A stretch of 64,000 nt of DNA from Helicoverpa zea (Eukaryota > Arthropoda > Insecta > Lepidoptera > Noctuidae), in contig NC_061455.1 in NCBI RefSeq assembly GCF_022581195.2, positions 6,754,120 through 6,818,119 on the forward strand, in the 5' to 3' direction. Positions 1 through 10,855 of the stretch are shown one piece after another. The position numbers and the translations under genes were made by a program. How positions within the stretch are numbered: position 1 is the first letter of the stretch; each line of letters begins with the position of its first letter. Under the pieces are notes generated by a model, which saw only the letters and a list, made by a program, of their open reading frames with translations, did not search any database and was not told the origin of the DNA.

Positions 1-2379
1 AACCATGTCTATAAAATTTTAATATTAACCAAATGTTGAACGTTACGTTTACTATAAAAAATAATACTTCCAACTGTTGCGGAAATAGCTGTTACCCAGT
101 TAAATCGAAACCAGTTAAAATAAATATAGTAACAAAGTGGTGTATTCCGGACCGCTTTCAATATAAAAATGTAATTTGTCGCCTTGTTAGTTTCTAATTC
201 ATGTTAACTAGAAGAGCTTTTAATGTTGCGTGTTTTAGGCCTCAAAATAGGGTATAATGTTTTATTGGAAAAATCTGGTATAGTTGTGTATAAAAATAAG
301 AGGATTCATGTTTCTTGCCGGGTCTTTTCCATGAGACCAACCCCTTGCAACCGTGTAACCAGCTTGACTTTCCATAAGAACCTGTATTAGATATATCACT
401 TTTATAGATCTAAATGAATTTGTGGTCGTTAGTCACACTAAAACTCAAGAAGGGCTTCACCGATTTGGCTTATTTTGGTTTTATAATGTCCGTAGAGGTC
501 TAGGGAAAGTTTAAACGATACGAAGTTTATTGGGCAGCTAGTTTAAAAATAAAATTGTCTTTAACATAGGTATAGGGGTATAGGGTAACAAAGGTATATG
601 TAATGGTAACAAAGTAGGAAGTCGTAATCGTAAGCAACAAATCCGTAGTGAATCAAGTCAGGGTGTCCGCGTGTCCACTCAGGTGTTCAGAAGCCTTACG
701 CGACAATCCGTTTTAAATACGTCACGTGCCCATTTCTAATAATATCCATACAAATATAAGTAAATACTGGACAGTTATACACTTGACAATGTCTGAAACT
801 TTGCAGTGATTTTTTAAAGCTAAACTTGTTAAGTAAGGAGTATTATGCCAGGGAGAAGCATAGGGAAATTGCAATGTTAGAGGAAAACTGAAGAAGAAAG
901 TAACACTGGTACTTATTAAGCATAATTATTTCTAAGTATAGATAATCTTTTCAGCTGACGTCATGATTTTGATGTTAGATTTATAAGACCTTTTGATCTT
1001 GACCCTAGGTTATTAGTAGTAGGTATAGAATTCACTATCTTGAAAATAAAAGACGTCAGAGATAAAGATTAGTATGCAAGCTGCAACCGTGGGTTTTAAA
1101 TAAACCCGTAGATTCACTTTAACTTAGCCTTAACCTTAGGTTAATTTGTGTGGGAAGTTGCTAACAAATTCTTACTAAAACCTTATACCTGGTAGTGCTA
1201 CTCAGTGCTAATTTGTGAAACACGTCACTTGCAGAATTTTCCTTTTATTTTAACATCCAAAACTAAATTGTTTCACAGACATTAATGTAATTTCAAGGTA
1301 CATTTCTCAATTAGCTCAATATCGTTTATTTACAGTTAATGTAAATGCTTTAGCAATGAACAATTGCCGATTCGGACCAGTGCAGACATAAATCACCTCA
1401 ATAGAAGCCAGATACAGGAAAAATGATATTACATTATCAATATTACCGATTCGTCACATACTGCAATCAGAGCGGGCAGGCGACTGTTTACATTTCTATT
1501 TCTCGGTAACTGACAGAACTAGCACTGTTTTGTACGCCAAGTTAATATTATTTTACACAGCCGTTTCTATGTATTATATTGCTGTTGCTAGCCTATTTGA
1601 TGTTATAACTAATTCGGCCTGCTTGCCACTAATCACTGTTTTAGATGAACCATAATTCGAGAGTTTGATTTTTACGACAAGATGACTTCTAACTAGTAGC
1701 TTCAGAAAATACCGATGAGGTTTGACTGTAAATTGCCCATGTGATAATTTGTTATTCTCAATTCATACTGTTAAGCAAAAATCGTGGTCTCGCTTCGTGA
1801 CACTCATAGAAGAGAAACGACAATGATACTTTCCATCACACATCAGTGAGGAAAAATTCCGGCTGAGCTAGATAATATCGAGATTGGATCAATGAATTCG
1901 CAATATGTTCGCAATATCTACCGCTTATTGGTAATAGGACATATTGCAGACCTATCTTCTCGGCGCATTACTGCTTACAGTTTTAACCACAGGCCGCTTA
2001 TAGTAACCGCATACAAAATTGCATTAATATTTTCGAGTTCTGCAGGTCTTATTTCTTAACTTTATGCTTGAGGGCGTTATATTACATATTTCAAAGTTAG
2101 GGAAATAGACGATGGGTTGAAAGGACCAGCCGTAGGTAAAGACTTAATTCATACGAGACAGGTCGTGACGTTTTTGCTTTTCTCAAAAGAACGCAGGGAA
2201 ATGAAAAATCTTATTTTTATATTGTACGCTTATACATAATTAAATTAATATTTAAAGTGAGAACAGTCATACTGGGGCAATTATTGATTATATTATTGAT
2301 AGTTTCGAGGAGGAAAAAGATCCTGAAATTATGCAATTTTCATGTGTCTGTAAATGAGTCTAAATGCTAAAGGGTATTT
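1..2379. other. Left flank, no gene recognised
   Basis: AT-rich sequence without a long open frame, clear exon, TIR pair or SINE head that I could recognise. It may be intergenic, or an upstream intron of the MTUS-like gene whose first visible exon is at 8554 and whose 5' end is not found. Confidence 0.5.
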
Positions 2380-2384
2380 GTGAC

Positions 2385-2571
2385 TGTAGTGTATGCAGGT
2401 ACATGTGCATCATTGTATAGGTTATGTCATTATTATGACGCCTCGTGCGCATACGTCACTCGGTTATAAATACCGGATCGAGCGGTGGGGAGTCGGTCGT
2501 TGTCAGACTGTCGACCTGTGTGGTGGTGCGTTGGCGAGTCGATTAACATAATAAAATGAGCGTACAATACA
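2385..2571 (+). repeat. 5' LTR
   Basis: 187-bp direct repeat, matched without visible differences by 7673-7859, with TG...CA ends. It contains a TATA box (TATAAAT at 2465-2471) followed by a GC-richer stretch where transcription would start, and an AATAAAA near its 3' end that could serve polyadenylation. A small inverted repeat, GTCATTATTATGAC, lies upstream of the TATA box. Confidence 0.9.
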
Positions 2572-2572
2572 T

Positions 2573-2585
2573 TGGCGACGAGGAT
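2573..2585 (+). other. Primer-binding site (tRNA-Ser-like)
   Basis: TGGCGACGAGGAT starts two bases after the end of the 5' LTR, where minus-strand DNA priming occurs. TGG at the start is complementary to a tRNA CCA tail, and the rest resembles the 3' end of a serine tRNA. The tRNA identity is from memory and not checked against a tRNA set. Confidence 0.65.
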
Positions 2586-3313
2586 AAAACCGTGAGTGTT
2601 TGGACCAACAGTTACCTATTATCTAATTTTTATAATTTTGAACTACCTATTAGTTCTGTGATCCAGAAAAATATTTGATATACAAGGTTATACTAAATAA
2701 TTTGTCCTATTCATGCCTATACCAAATTAATGTATGCTAAATAAGCTTTGATAACAAGTAACCTCTGACCGATGTTAATATTCAATCATATTAAAAAGTG
2801 CAAAAGGAAAGAAGGAAGGGAAGAGAGTAGAATGACAAAGTATACATAACTTTTATGTTCATGTATGTATCACCCGAATTGCAAACAAATTTTAACCTTT
2901 TTACGTAATTCTTTGTTTAAGTTTACCTTGCTACAATTCTAATGGAAGTAGCAATATTTATTGCAGGTGTTAATATTTATCAAATGAGTAATTTATAATA
3001 CAAAATCATTACTTGGTGATCAGTTTACTCATTCTTAAACCTGCATCAAAGTTTATTCAATAATAGGCATTTATTGGAAGCAATATAAAGTTGCTGGTTG
3101 TTGAATTGTCGTCAAGACGATTTTAGCAGTGGTGGGATTTCCTAGAGGATATAATACAATAACCTATTTGCCTTATAATCAATTGTGTTTAATAATTGTT
3201 GTGCTTGCATGCCAACAAGGCGGAATGTACACGGATCTTATTATGTTGTTTACAATCCTATTTTGTAAGTGCCTGCATTCTAAGCAAATAAAGACCTATT
3301 CTATTCCAAAAAT

Positions 3314-3714
3314 CTGCTGGTCATTAAATTGACAGCTTGACGGTTAGCAGTAGTGTATATCTACTGGTCATTAGATTGACAGCTTGGCAGTTGGCAGTAG
3401 CGTGTATCTACTGGTCATTAGATTGACAGCTTGACAGTTGGCAGTAGTGTGTATCTACTGGTCATTAAATTGACAGCCTGATTGTTGGCAGTAGTCTATA
3501 TCTACTGGTCATTGAATTGACAGCTTGATGGTTGGCAGTAGTGTATATCTACTGGTCATTAAATTGACAGCTTGGCAGTTGGCAGTAGTCTATATCTACT
3601 GGTCATTAAATTGACAGCTTGACAGTTGGCAGTAGTCTATATCTACTGGTCATTAAATTGACAGCTTGACAGTTAACGGTAGTGAACGTCTACTGGTCAT
3701 TCAATTGACTGTAC
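3314..3714. repeat. 47-bp tandem array inside the LTR element
   Basis: The word CTACTGGTCATT recurs at 3361, 3408, 3455, 3502, 3549, 3596, 3643 and 3690, exactly 47 bases apart, with a first copy (CTGCTGGTCATT) at 3314. This makes about 8.5 units. Units differ by a few substitutions but not in length. Each carries GGTCATTAAATTGACAGC (with small variants), a core that also resembles the second array at 6777. Confidence 0.93.
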
Positions 3715-4453
3715 ACGCATAAATTATCTGGCGATAGTTGTCAACTACTGCAACAACTAAATAGTAAATCTTGATAATTTTTATATTTTCTGTGCCCGGT
3801 GATTTGGATCATAAAAAGCTTCCAAACTTAACTTCTCAGAGTCTAGTCAACAACTTATACCTGCTATATTGTTCTGGTACTTAACTAACTTAATTCAAGT
3901 GCTTGCAATATAGAGGATATTACAAGAACAAACTGGTGGGTTATATACTCAACGGTTCTACAAATGACAAACATGTGCTAGGTATCTAGTTTAACAAACA
4001 GCACATTGAGGGACCGTAGTAGGTTGGCCATGTATGTTGAAGAACTCGCCCAGCTATACTGGTATGTATTCACCTATGCACAACATCCAAGTCCACCAAC
4101 ACCTCTAGTGGGTTGCCTACCCATAATAGTGTTAATTATAACAGTTGCTCAGTCACCCTAGGTATAATTTCAATACTTTTACTTTATTTTGCTGTATTAA
4201 AGAGGTTGTTATACAACAGAGATATTCCAGAAGATACAGAACAGTAGAACAGCATACAAGCAGCAATACTAGCTGGAAAATGTGGATCAAAATTTTGGTA
4301 TCCAATAGATAGAATCTTTGGTAAACATGCTAGCTCACAATTGTAATTTCAGTACTTTAGGTTGATATAAAACTCTTAGATCAAAAGAATATGGAACTAA
4401 GCATTGGAGCAATCTGTGATTTATTTGACAATGCTACTTTATCTACCCAACTG

Positions 4454-4623
4454 CCTCGTTGGTCTAGCTGTCGCAAGCGCTTATGAGAGTGAAGGAACAG
4501 TGAGTGCACTTGTGTCTGCGCAAATGCTTGTGCACTATAATATGTCCTGCGCAGTTGGCTAATCCCCTTACGTGAGTACAGCCGCCGTAGCCGATAATCG
4601 GCTAGGAGGACATCATCATCATT
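4454..4623 (+). mobile_element. SINE with internal deletion, nested in the LTR element
   Basis: A tRNA-like head (CCTCGTTGGTCTAGCTGTCG, with an A-box-like segment) jumps directly to the SINE body seen at 56351-56729 and ends in GGACATCATCATCATT. About 190 bases present in the 56-kb copy, including the B-box region, are missing. TACCCAACTG occurs on both sides (4444-4453 and 4624-4633), a 10-bp target duplication. Short open frames here are fortuitous. Confidence 0.85.
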
Positions 4624-6776
4624 TACCCAACTGGGCCTTCTCATCTGTGACAAAAAATCTTTTAAGGATGATACCTGGAAGGAGTTCCAATGTAGATATT
4701 TACTCTGGGAACTGTCTAATGATGATTAGCTCATGGATGATTGTTGCAATCAAGTTCTCAAAAGTTGATGATTGCGTGTGCTTTTAAAACCTTCAAGATT
4801 CAGGCTTGAATGAATTTTAATTGGTATCTTAGCCTCTTTTTTATTGATTTACATTGGTGTTTACAAATAGTTTAACAAAGTGGCCCTCATTATAATATTG
4901 TTATTTGCAAATTATGTTTTACAGTATTGCAGTACCAATAAGCAGTATAAGTACATTGAGAGTTGTGGAAGAATATGCTTCCATAGGGGCGAATAACATA
5001 ACCATATATGAACATATATGAAATAGAATCCATTTAATGATCTCAAGTTAATAAATCATCACATTAATATATTCTTGAAGTGCACACCTACTTGTAATAT
5101 AAAGTTGTGTAATTTCCTCAACCCATCCCATAAGATAAGATCCATATGGGTGGTGGGATGGATATCTATTAACAAAATAATGTCTTGTGTCCATAGCGTT
5201 AGGGTTAATAATAATTGATCTTAGAACACCAATCTTAGGTTACCGTAAGACAATTGGACTCGCACGAGAGGTAAAGAACTTTATCACTATTTACATTTAT
5301 CGACATTTATTACTCTTTTGTGCTAATTAAACTACACAGTTGCGTCGACATTTGGTTAATAATAACTAAAATATTAGAAGGCAGTACTCCTTGATACGGC
5401 ACGTATTGTGAGGAGGTTTCTGTCTCTGGGACCCTAACCACCGGTACCTTGGACCCTGTGCCCGATATCGGTGGTAACCTATTTTTTTATATTTTTAAAT
5501 GTTTTTATTTTTATATTTAATATTTAAAAATGTAAATTATATGTTCTAAATAAATAAATGACCACTAAAATATTATTAAGTTCCTAAGTCCTACTGCAAA
5601 ATATAATCTGAGTAAGTGTTCCTTAAAGTATAGGAAGTAAAATTGCCCTTAGTCACCAAATCGTTTAAAAATTTACTGGGGTGCTGTCCCTATAAAAGAT
5701 AATAATATTTTTATATTCTGGTTGTCTAACTGAAACAACGTAGATAAAGTCAGCTGCAATAAAGGGTAAGCGCTTTTGAACGAAACTATAAACATACTTA
5801 TGCAGCCAACTATACTTACATAAAAAAAAAAAAAAATATTACGTTACCTATACGCGGTCATGAAATTGGAAAAGCGTAAAATATTAAAAATGGAAGCAGC
5901 ACAAAGCTGATCATCAAATTGATGAGGTCAAGTATGACATGAGAGCAGCATAGCTGCTCATGAAATTGAGATATAGAATTAGAATCCCACATTTATCTAT
6001 GTGTAGACAGATGTTTTAGAAAGGTTAGCGGTTGTTTTGCAAAAGGAAAATTGCATCGACTAGAAAACTGTTTGTGAGCTGCTGTCACCTTGTTGAAAGG
6101 AAGAAGAGCATGAGTTGAGGGTCAGGGACTCTTCTATTTTATGGTGATGCAGAATGTCACAGCTTCAAAATATATAGTGCAAAGTTAGTGACACCTGTTA
6201 AAGTGCGTTCGTTGCATAATATGGTTCTAATTAGTTAAAATCTGATTCGTAATGTTACTTTACACCTTCGTTATAATCAATATGTAACCATGATACTAAA
6301 AAGCTTACCATCAAAGCATAATAATTCTTTGACTACTTAAATTTTTGAAAACCACATTAGGAAAAGCAAACAAACATTACAGAACGCAATGTCCGGTGAT
6401 AATAGTGTTCTTGGATGCCTAACCGAAATATAAGTATTCCTATCGCACTATTATATGCAGTAAGGTATTCATATGTTGGGTGTTGAATGCTAAGAAGCTT
6501 ACAGTTTCTTGACTAGATATTGGACATACATTGATGTAGGGTATTTAAAGCCTATATCAGAATTTCAGCGAGTGTACTAGCAGAAACGTGCAAAGTACCA
6601 GCGCTGATCAATAGGGTTGAAGACCAGATTGTTTGTTACATTGCTGAGATAATGATAGGCTTTGATATTCCACTCTCAAATTAAAAACTACATATTACCA
6701 AAATTAGTTGAGTTAGCATTCTCTTGCTTACAAGGCACACAAAGTACTTAACTCGTACATAGAACTACAATTTAAA

Positions 6777-7035
6777 CCATTAAATTGGTGACAAAATATG
6801 TGATCGCCATTAAATTGGAGACAAAGTATGTGGTCACCATTAAATGGGTGACAAAGTATGGAGTCACCATTAAATTGGAGACAAAGTATGTGGTCACCAT
6901 TAAATGGGTGACAAAGTATGGAGTCACCATTAAATTGGAGACAAAGTATGTGGTCACCATTAAATGGGTGACAAAGTATATGGTCATCATCAAATTGGAA
7001 ACAGTCCATCTAGGTCACCATTCAATTGGGACGAT
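6777..7035. repeat. 30-bp minisatellite with 60-bp higher-order unit
   Basis: About 8.6 units of 30 bp. Two variants alternate, one with AAATTGGAGACAAAGTATGT and one with AAATGGGTGACAAAGTATGG, giving a 60-bp higher-order period from 6781 to 6980. The units are in frame with no stop on several frames, which produces spurious repetitive open frames on both strands. The core GGTCACCATTAAATTGG resembles that of the 47-bp array. Confidence 0.93.
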
Positions 7036-7658
7036 CTTATGTGATTACTTTCCTCGTACGGCTCGTACGGTTTTGAATGAGTGAAAAGCATTGATGAGGT
7101 ACCCTAATGCCGATCTTTTACCTTGGAACAATGCATTCTGTATCAGTTTTAAGTGAAGTCGAACCAAGCAAGATGAGTGCTCATTATCTGAAGGTACAGC
7201 AATATTTGAGACTTGCTTGATTTCACATGGACTGATTGGCGGGATGTCTGCCAAATGGACGGATCATCTCTAGTGTAGATATAATACAGGGCCGGAACAG
7301 CGGCTACAAAACCTGAAGTTAAACTTGCCGGCCTGATATCACTGCTACGAATTTGTCTTGTTGAGCCTGAAGCAGATGCTGGTATGTTACCGTCTGCAAA
7401 GGGACGGATTTTTATTTTTGTTTATTTCACAAGGGAAGGGATGTAGTGTCCTGCAGTATCACCGATATCTGTCGTCTCCTTAAATGGAAAGGGAAATGAA
7501 ATGGAAACGGAACAAAGTAAATCAGTTTGATGGCAGTGTGATCGGGATCTGATAGCGTGGTTTTGTTGTGCTGCAGGTGTTTGATAGATCTTTAAGAAAT
7601 TACCAAAATATTTATGAGTTTGATTGTTGGACTTTTTGAAACAAGGTTAAAATCAAAA

Positions 7659-7672
7659 CAACAAGGGAGAGA
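7659..7672 (+). other. Polypurine tract
   Basis: CAACAAGGGAGAGA abuts the first base of the 3' LTR at 7673, the expected position and composition of the plus-strand primer of an LTR retrotransposon. Confidence 0.75.
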
Positions 7673-7859
7673 TGTAGTGTATGCAGGTACATGTGCATCA
7701 TTGTATAGGTTATGTCATTATTATGACGCCTCGTGCGCATACGTCACTCGGTTATAAATACCGGATCGAGCGGTGGGGAGTCGGTCGTTGTCAGACTGTC
7801 GACCTGTGTGGTGGTGCGTTGGCGAGTCGATTAACATAATAAAATGAGCGTACAATACA
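7673..7859 (+). repeat. 3' LTR
   Basis: 187-bp copy of 2385-2571 with no difference seen by eye, including the TATA box and terminal TG...CA. It is followed at once by GTGAC, the right copy of the target duplication. Confidence 0.9.
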
Positions 7860-7864
7860 GTGAC

Positions 7865-8553
7865 AACAAACATTACATGCACAGCGATAAGCTGATAAAA
7901 GATTTCACCTCATGCATTCAACTTATCTCGTATTTTTCTCAACTCTGCTCTTCCCACGGTATCTGATATGTTATGCGAGATTCGTGCAGCAGATAATAAA
8001 CAGGTACATTATATTGTAATGACGATTTTCAGAAGGCAACTTTAAGTAATTTTAACTTATTTACTCGATACTTTTTATGGTTGTAAAGTTTTTATGTTAT
8101 AACCTTTTTTGTGCGTATTTAATGTATTTGCTTCGTAAATGCGTTGTGCCAGTCATGTAATTTGATCATTGGATTTGGTACCTAAGACAATAGTGTGATA
8201 TAATTTGGTAATTACAGTAAAAAAATAATCGACTATGTTTGGCTCCTGTAGGTAATAATTGCATTAGATCCGGTTATAGAATATAATTACGGTGATATAA
8301 TTCGTAGGCAGGTCCATACATAGCATCTGGAAGGCATGGCTACAGTAACGGTCTTAGAATACTTTCCCAAAATACATAAGATTGTTTCTAGGAAGGTAAT
8401 AGCTATTTATTTGATATTTACTTGGTGTCTTTGTTTAAAATATTATAATGCAGTAAATACTTGCTGCTCAAAAAACTCCACTTACTCATACCTCGCAGTT
8501 ATACATACGATGTGTATGTACATATACTTATGATTGTTTTCCGTCTTTTCCAG
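7865..8553. other. Non-coding, no element recognised
   Basis: AT-rich sequence between the LTR element and the first visible exon of the MTUS-like gene. It ends in a pyrimidine-rich splice acceptor (ttttccag) at 8553. I see no exon or repeat in it. It is probably part of an intron. Confidence 0.5.
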
Positions 8554-8640
8554 GGAACGGCAAGAAAAGGGAGAGCGCCCCCACGCCGACCACTCCCGCG
8601 CGCCCTCCGCCCACTCCGCCGCAACCCCAAACTGTTCAAG
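8554..8640 (+). CDS. MTUS-like gene, upstream exon (Pro/Thr-rich linker)
   Basis: GC-rich 87-bp block between a tttccag acceptor and a gtgagt donor. Read with two bases completing a previous codon, it encodes NGKKRESAPTPTTPARPPPT and eight more residues, and leaves one base (G) for the next exon. That entry phase is shared by the exons at 10706 and 46732, so these could be skipped without changing frame. Low-complexity, Pro/Thr/Ser-rich, basic sequence of this kind is common in microtubule-associated proteins, including the N-terminal half of MTUS proteins. By itself the exon has no diagnostic domain; its membership rests on phase, composition and strand. The preceding exon was not found. Confidence 0.65.
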
Positions 8641-9317
8641 GTGAGTCATAGTCTGCAACATTTACATAATTACTCATCCGTATAACGCAGTGTACACTCC
8701 ACTTAGAAGTTCGTAAACGCTGACAGACTCGTGTCATTAGGGCTACTGTACGCCGAAAAAAGTATCAAGTTGCATCCTAATGACAGTACAACAGTGGCTG
8801 ACACTGAAGTAGATTGATGACACGCGGCCGCAGTAGACACTAGCGAGAAGTCGTGAAAGGTGCCATTTATACATAATACGCTGCTATCCGTTTAAATACT
8901 ATGTATCTATGTAGTAGTTATCGGAAGTAAAACTAATCAGCAAGACTTGCTAAGCCAAGCGTTAAGCCTGAGACCGGTCAACCTGAAACGTTTTAAAGAC
9001 TCGCCATGTACGGAAAATATGCTATAAAAAGAATTAACTACAAAATAAAAGAAAATCAACATTGATTTGTTTTTCCTGGACGTGTAATTATGAAATGTGT
9101 ACCTATACCTAAAGTAATGAGGAACTCAAAAACATAGTGTCTATATTTAGCCAACAAAATGTGATCATGTAACAGGACTTAATGGTCACTAGAAAGGAAT
9201 TAATTAGCAAGTAATCCACTTAATGAAAACAAATCGTATTAGTCTGCTTTATGGGATCAACAAAAGACAGACAAGTCTTAATTAACTTTGTGTTGACAGT
9301 ATATTATATAGATACGT

Positions 9318-9520
9318 GATGATGATGATGATGATGTCCTCCTAGCCGATTATCGGCTACGGCGGCTGTTCTCATGTAAGGAGATTAGCCAACTGCGCAG
9401 GATATATTATAGTGAACAAGTATTTGCGCAGACACAGGTGCACTCCCTATTCCTTCACTCTCATAGCCCGATGGGACGGCAATCCGACACGACCGGAGAG
9501 AGATCAGGCGCAGGACCGAC
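9318..9520 (-). mobile_element. SINE, 5'-truncated copy
   Basis: Starts with a (GAT)n tract and GTCCTCCTAGCCGATTATCG, then follows the body of the SINE at 56351-56729 closely up to GGCGCAGGACCGAC. The tRNA-like head, which would lie to the right on the minus strand, is absent. No target duplication was found. It lies in an intron of the MTUS-like gene. Confidence 0.85.
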
Positions 9521-10705
9521 TACTCGACAGGACAGTACTCGAGTACTGGCACTCGTGTAGCCACACGTAGGCAGGAAGGAAGTCAAGTGCCTTGGGGTTA
9601 CATAAAACATGCAGTGTCTACGTCTTAATGAGGTAGAAGACAACCACTAGAGCGAGATAAGCAGCGGTCTTAATGAAACTTTAATTAAACACATCAGCAC
9701 AAGAAACTTTGTAGGCTCTAATGAGGCGTACAAAACAAACGATAACATCACTATAGATAACCTTCAATATGCATCTGTAGCTGCATGCAGCCAATTATTG
9801 AGTTAAAAGTAGATTAGACATTGTAGGCATAAAATAAAATTTGGCTAGGTTTTGAAATTATCAATGCATTGAAACAACAAGGTTAAACTAATCACGAATT
9901 CGTTTTAATTATAGCTATTTAAATAACTGATAAAAAGACCAGCTAATGTTGAATTTGCCAGAATACATTTGACATTTTCCGTGTTTCACATATTTTTGGA
10001 AGGCACTTGCAAATGAGAGAAGCTATTTTGTCATAGTTAATGACATACGGGCCGCAGCAAAAACAATACAACACTTAATTAAACAAACTCAAAATGTTCT
10101 GCATACGATTTCGTAACTTTAGTTACGCAAGGCATCTTTGGAGTATAAACAATGGCGGCTGCGCAAAGGTTGTCCTTTGCAAACTGTGTCAGATGGTAAC
10201 TGGTCCGATTGGTTCCAGTGCATTAGAATATTACGAGCCACGCGTCACTACGAGCCAGATTGTTTCATTAGCATGCTGATCAATATCAACGTATAAATTT
10301 GCAATAAGTGTCATCAGCTCAATCGTATTTTATATATCCCCAAAAATGTCTACATGAGGTGAGGACTTAGTTTATTATTCCATTTACTTATTAAATGTGC
10401 ATTAATTTGATCGTTTCTATTTCTTTGGCAATAGTTATTTTTTACACTGATTTGCATTGACATCGCTTTGTTGCCTCGAGTCTGGGTCGTTTCCTTATCA
10501 TTCTGTTCGCTTTCTGATGGTCACTTACAACGATATTCAAGTCGTCTATTATGTCGATATTTTAATGTTTGTAAATGGAACCAAATGCATCTAGAACGCT
10601 CTTGGAATAATTTGTATTCAAATGATTACTTTATCTTGTAAGTTGCTCTTGTTCCATTGTTTTGTCAGAAAACGAGTTTACTTATCATTTTCTGTGTGTT
10701 TACAG
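9521..10705. other. Intron sequence, no element recognised
   Basis: AT-rich intron between the SINE fragment and the exon at 10706. It ends in a good acceptor (gtgtttacag). No open frame with gene-like features was seen. Confidence 0.5.
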
Positions 10706-10855
10706 CTAAGAAAAATGGCGTGGTACCTAAGTTGTCGTCATCGCCGGTGGCGGTGCGTGCGCGCACCTCCCTGGCCCCACCCCCTTCGCCTCGAAAGCCT
10801 GCGCCCCACAGAGTGCCGCCGGCTCAAAGACCTAACACCTTGCCTACCAATAAAG
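10706..10855 (+). CDS. MTUS-like gene, upstream exon (basic Ser/Pro-rich)
   Basis: 150-bp GC-rich block flanked by tttacag and gtcag. It accepts the single G left by the exon at 8554, reads 49 codons without a stop (includes KLSSSPVAVRARTS and PPSPRKPAPHRVPPAQ) and again leaves one base. The product is a basic, Ser/Pro-rich, probably disordered segment, consistent with the microtubule-binding N-terminal part of a MAP. The next exon with matching phase is at 46732, almost 36 kb away. Additional exons in between cannot be excluded. Assignment to this gene is inferred from phase and composition. Confidence 0.7.

Larger units (their letters stand above)
2385..7859 (+). mobile_element. Non-coding LTR retrotransposon (LARD-like)
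   Basis: Two 187-bp direct repeats begin TGTAGTG and end AATACA, and by eye they match at every base. The element is flanked by GTGAC on both sides (2380-2384 and 7860-7864), a 5-bp target duplication. A primer-binding site follows the left LTR and a purine tract precedes the right LTR, so it reads on the + strand. The 5.1-kb interior has no open frame above about 100 codons and nothing resembling gag, protease, RT, RNase H or integrase. It must therefore have been moved by proteins supplied in trans. Identical LTRs imply a recent insertion. The interior holds a 47-bp array, a 30/60-bp array and a nested SINE. The Gypsy-type affiliation is an inference from the Ser-like primer site and 5-bp duplication. 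Confidence 0.9.

Noticed and set aside
3314..3714. CRISPR-like array
   Set aside because: The whole 47-bp unit is repeated; there are no unique spacers between constant repeats, and the context is an insect LTR element.
4381..4787. Two opposite open frames of 71-90 codons
   Set aside because: Both cross the nested SINE and its target duplications; the same body gives similar frames at 56288-56630.
6728..7084. Repetitive open frames on both strands
   Set aside because: They are translations of the 30-bp minisatellite, open in several frames because the unit is a multiple of three without stops.
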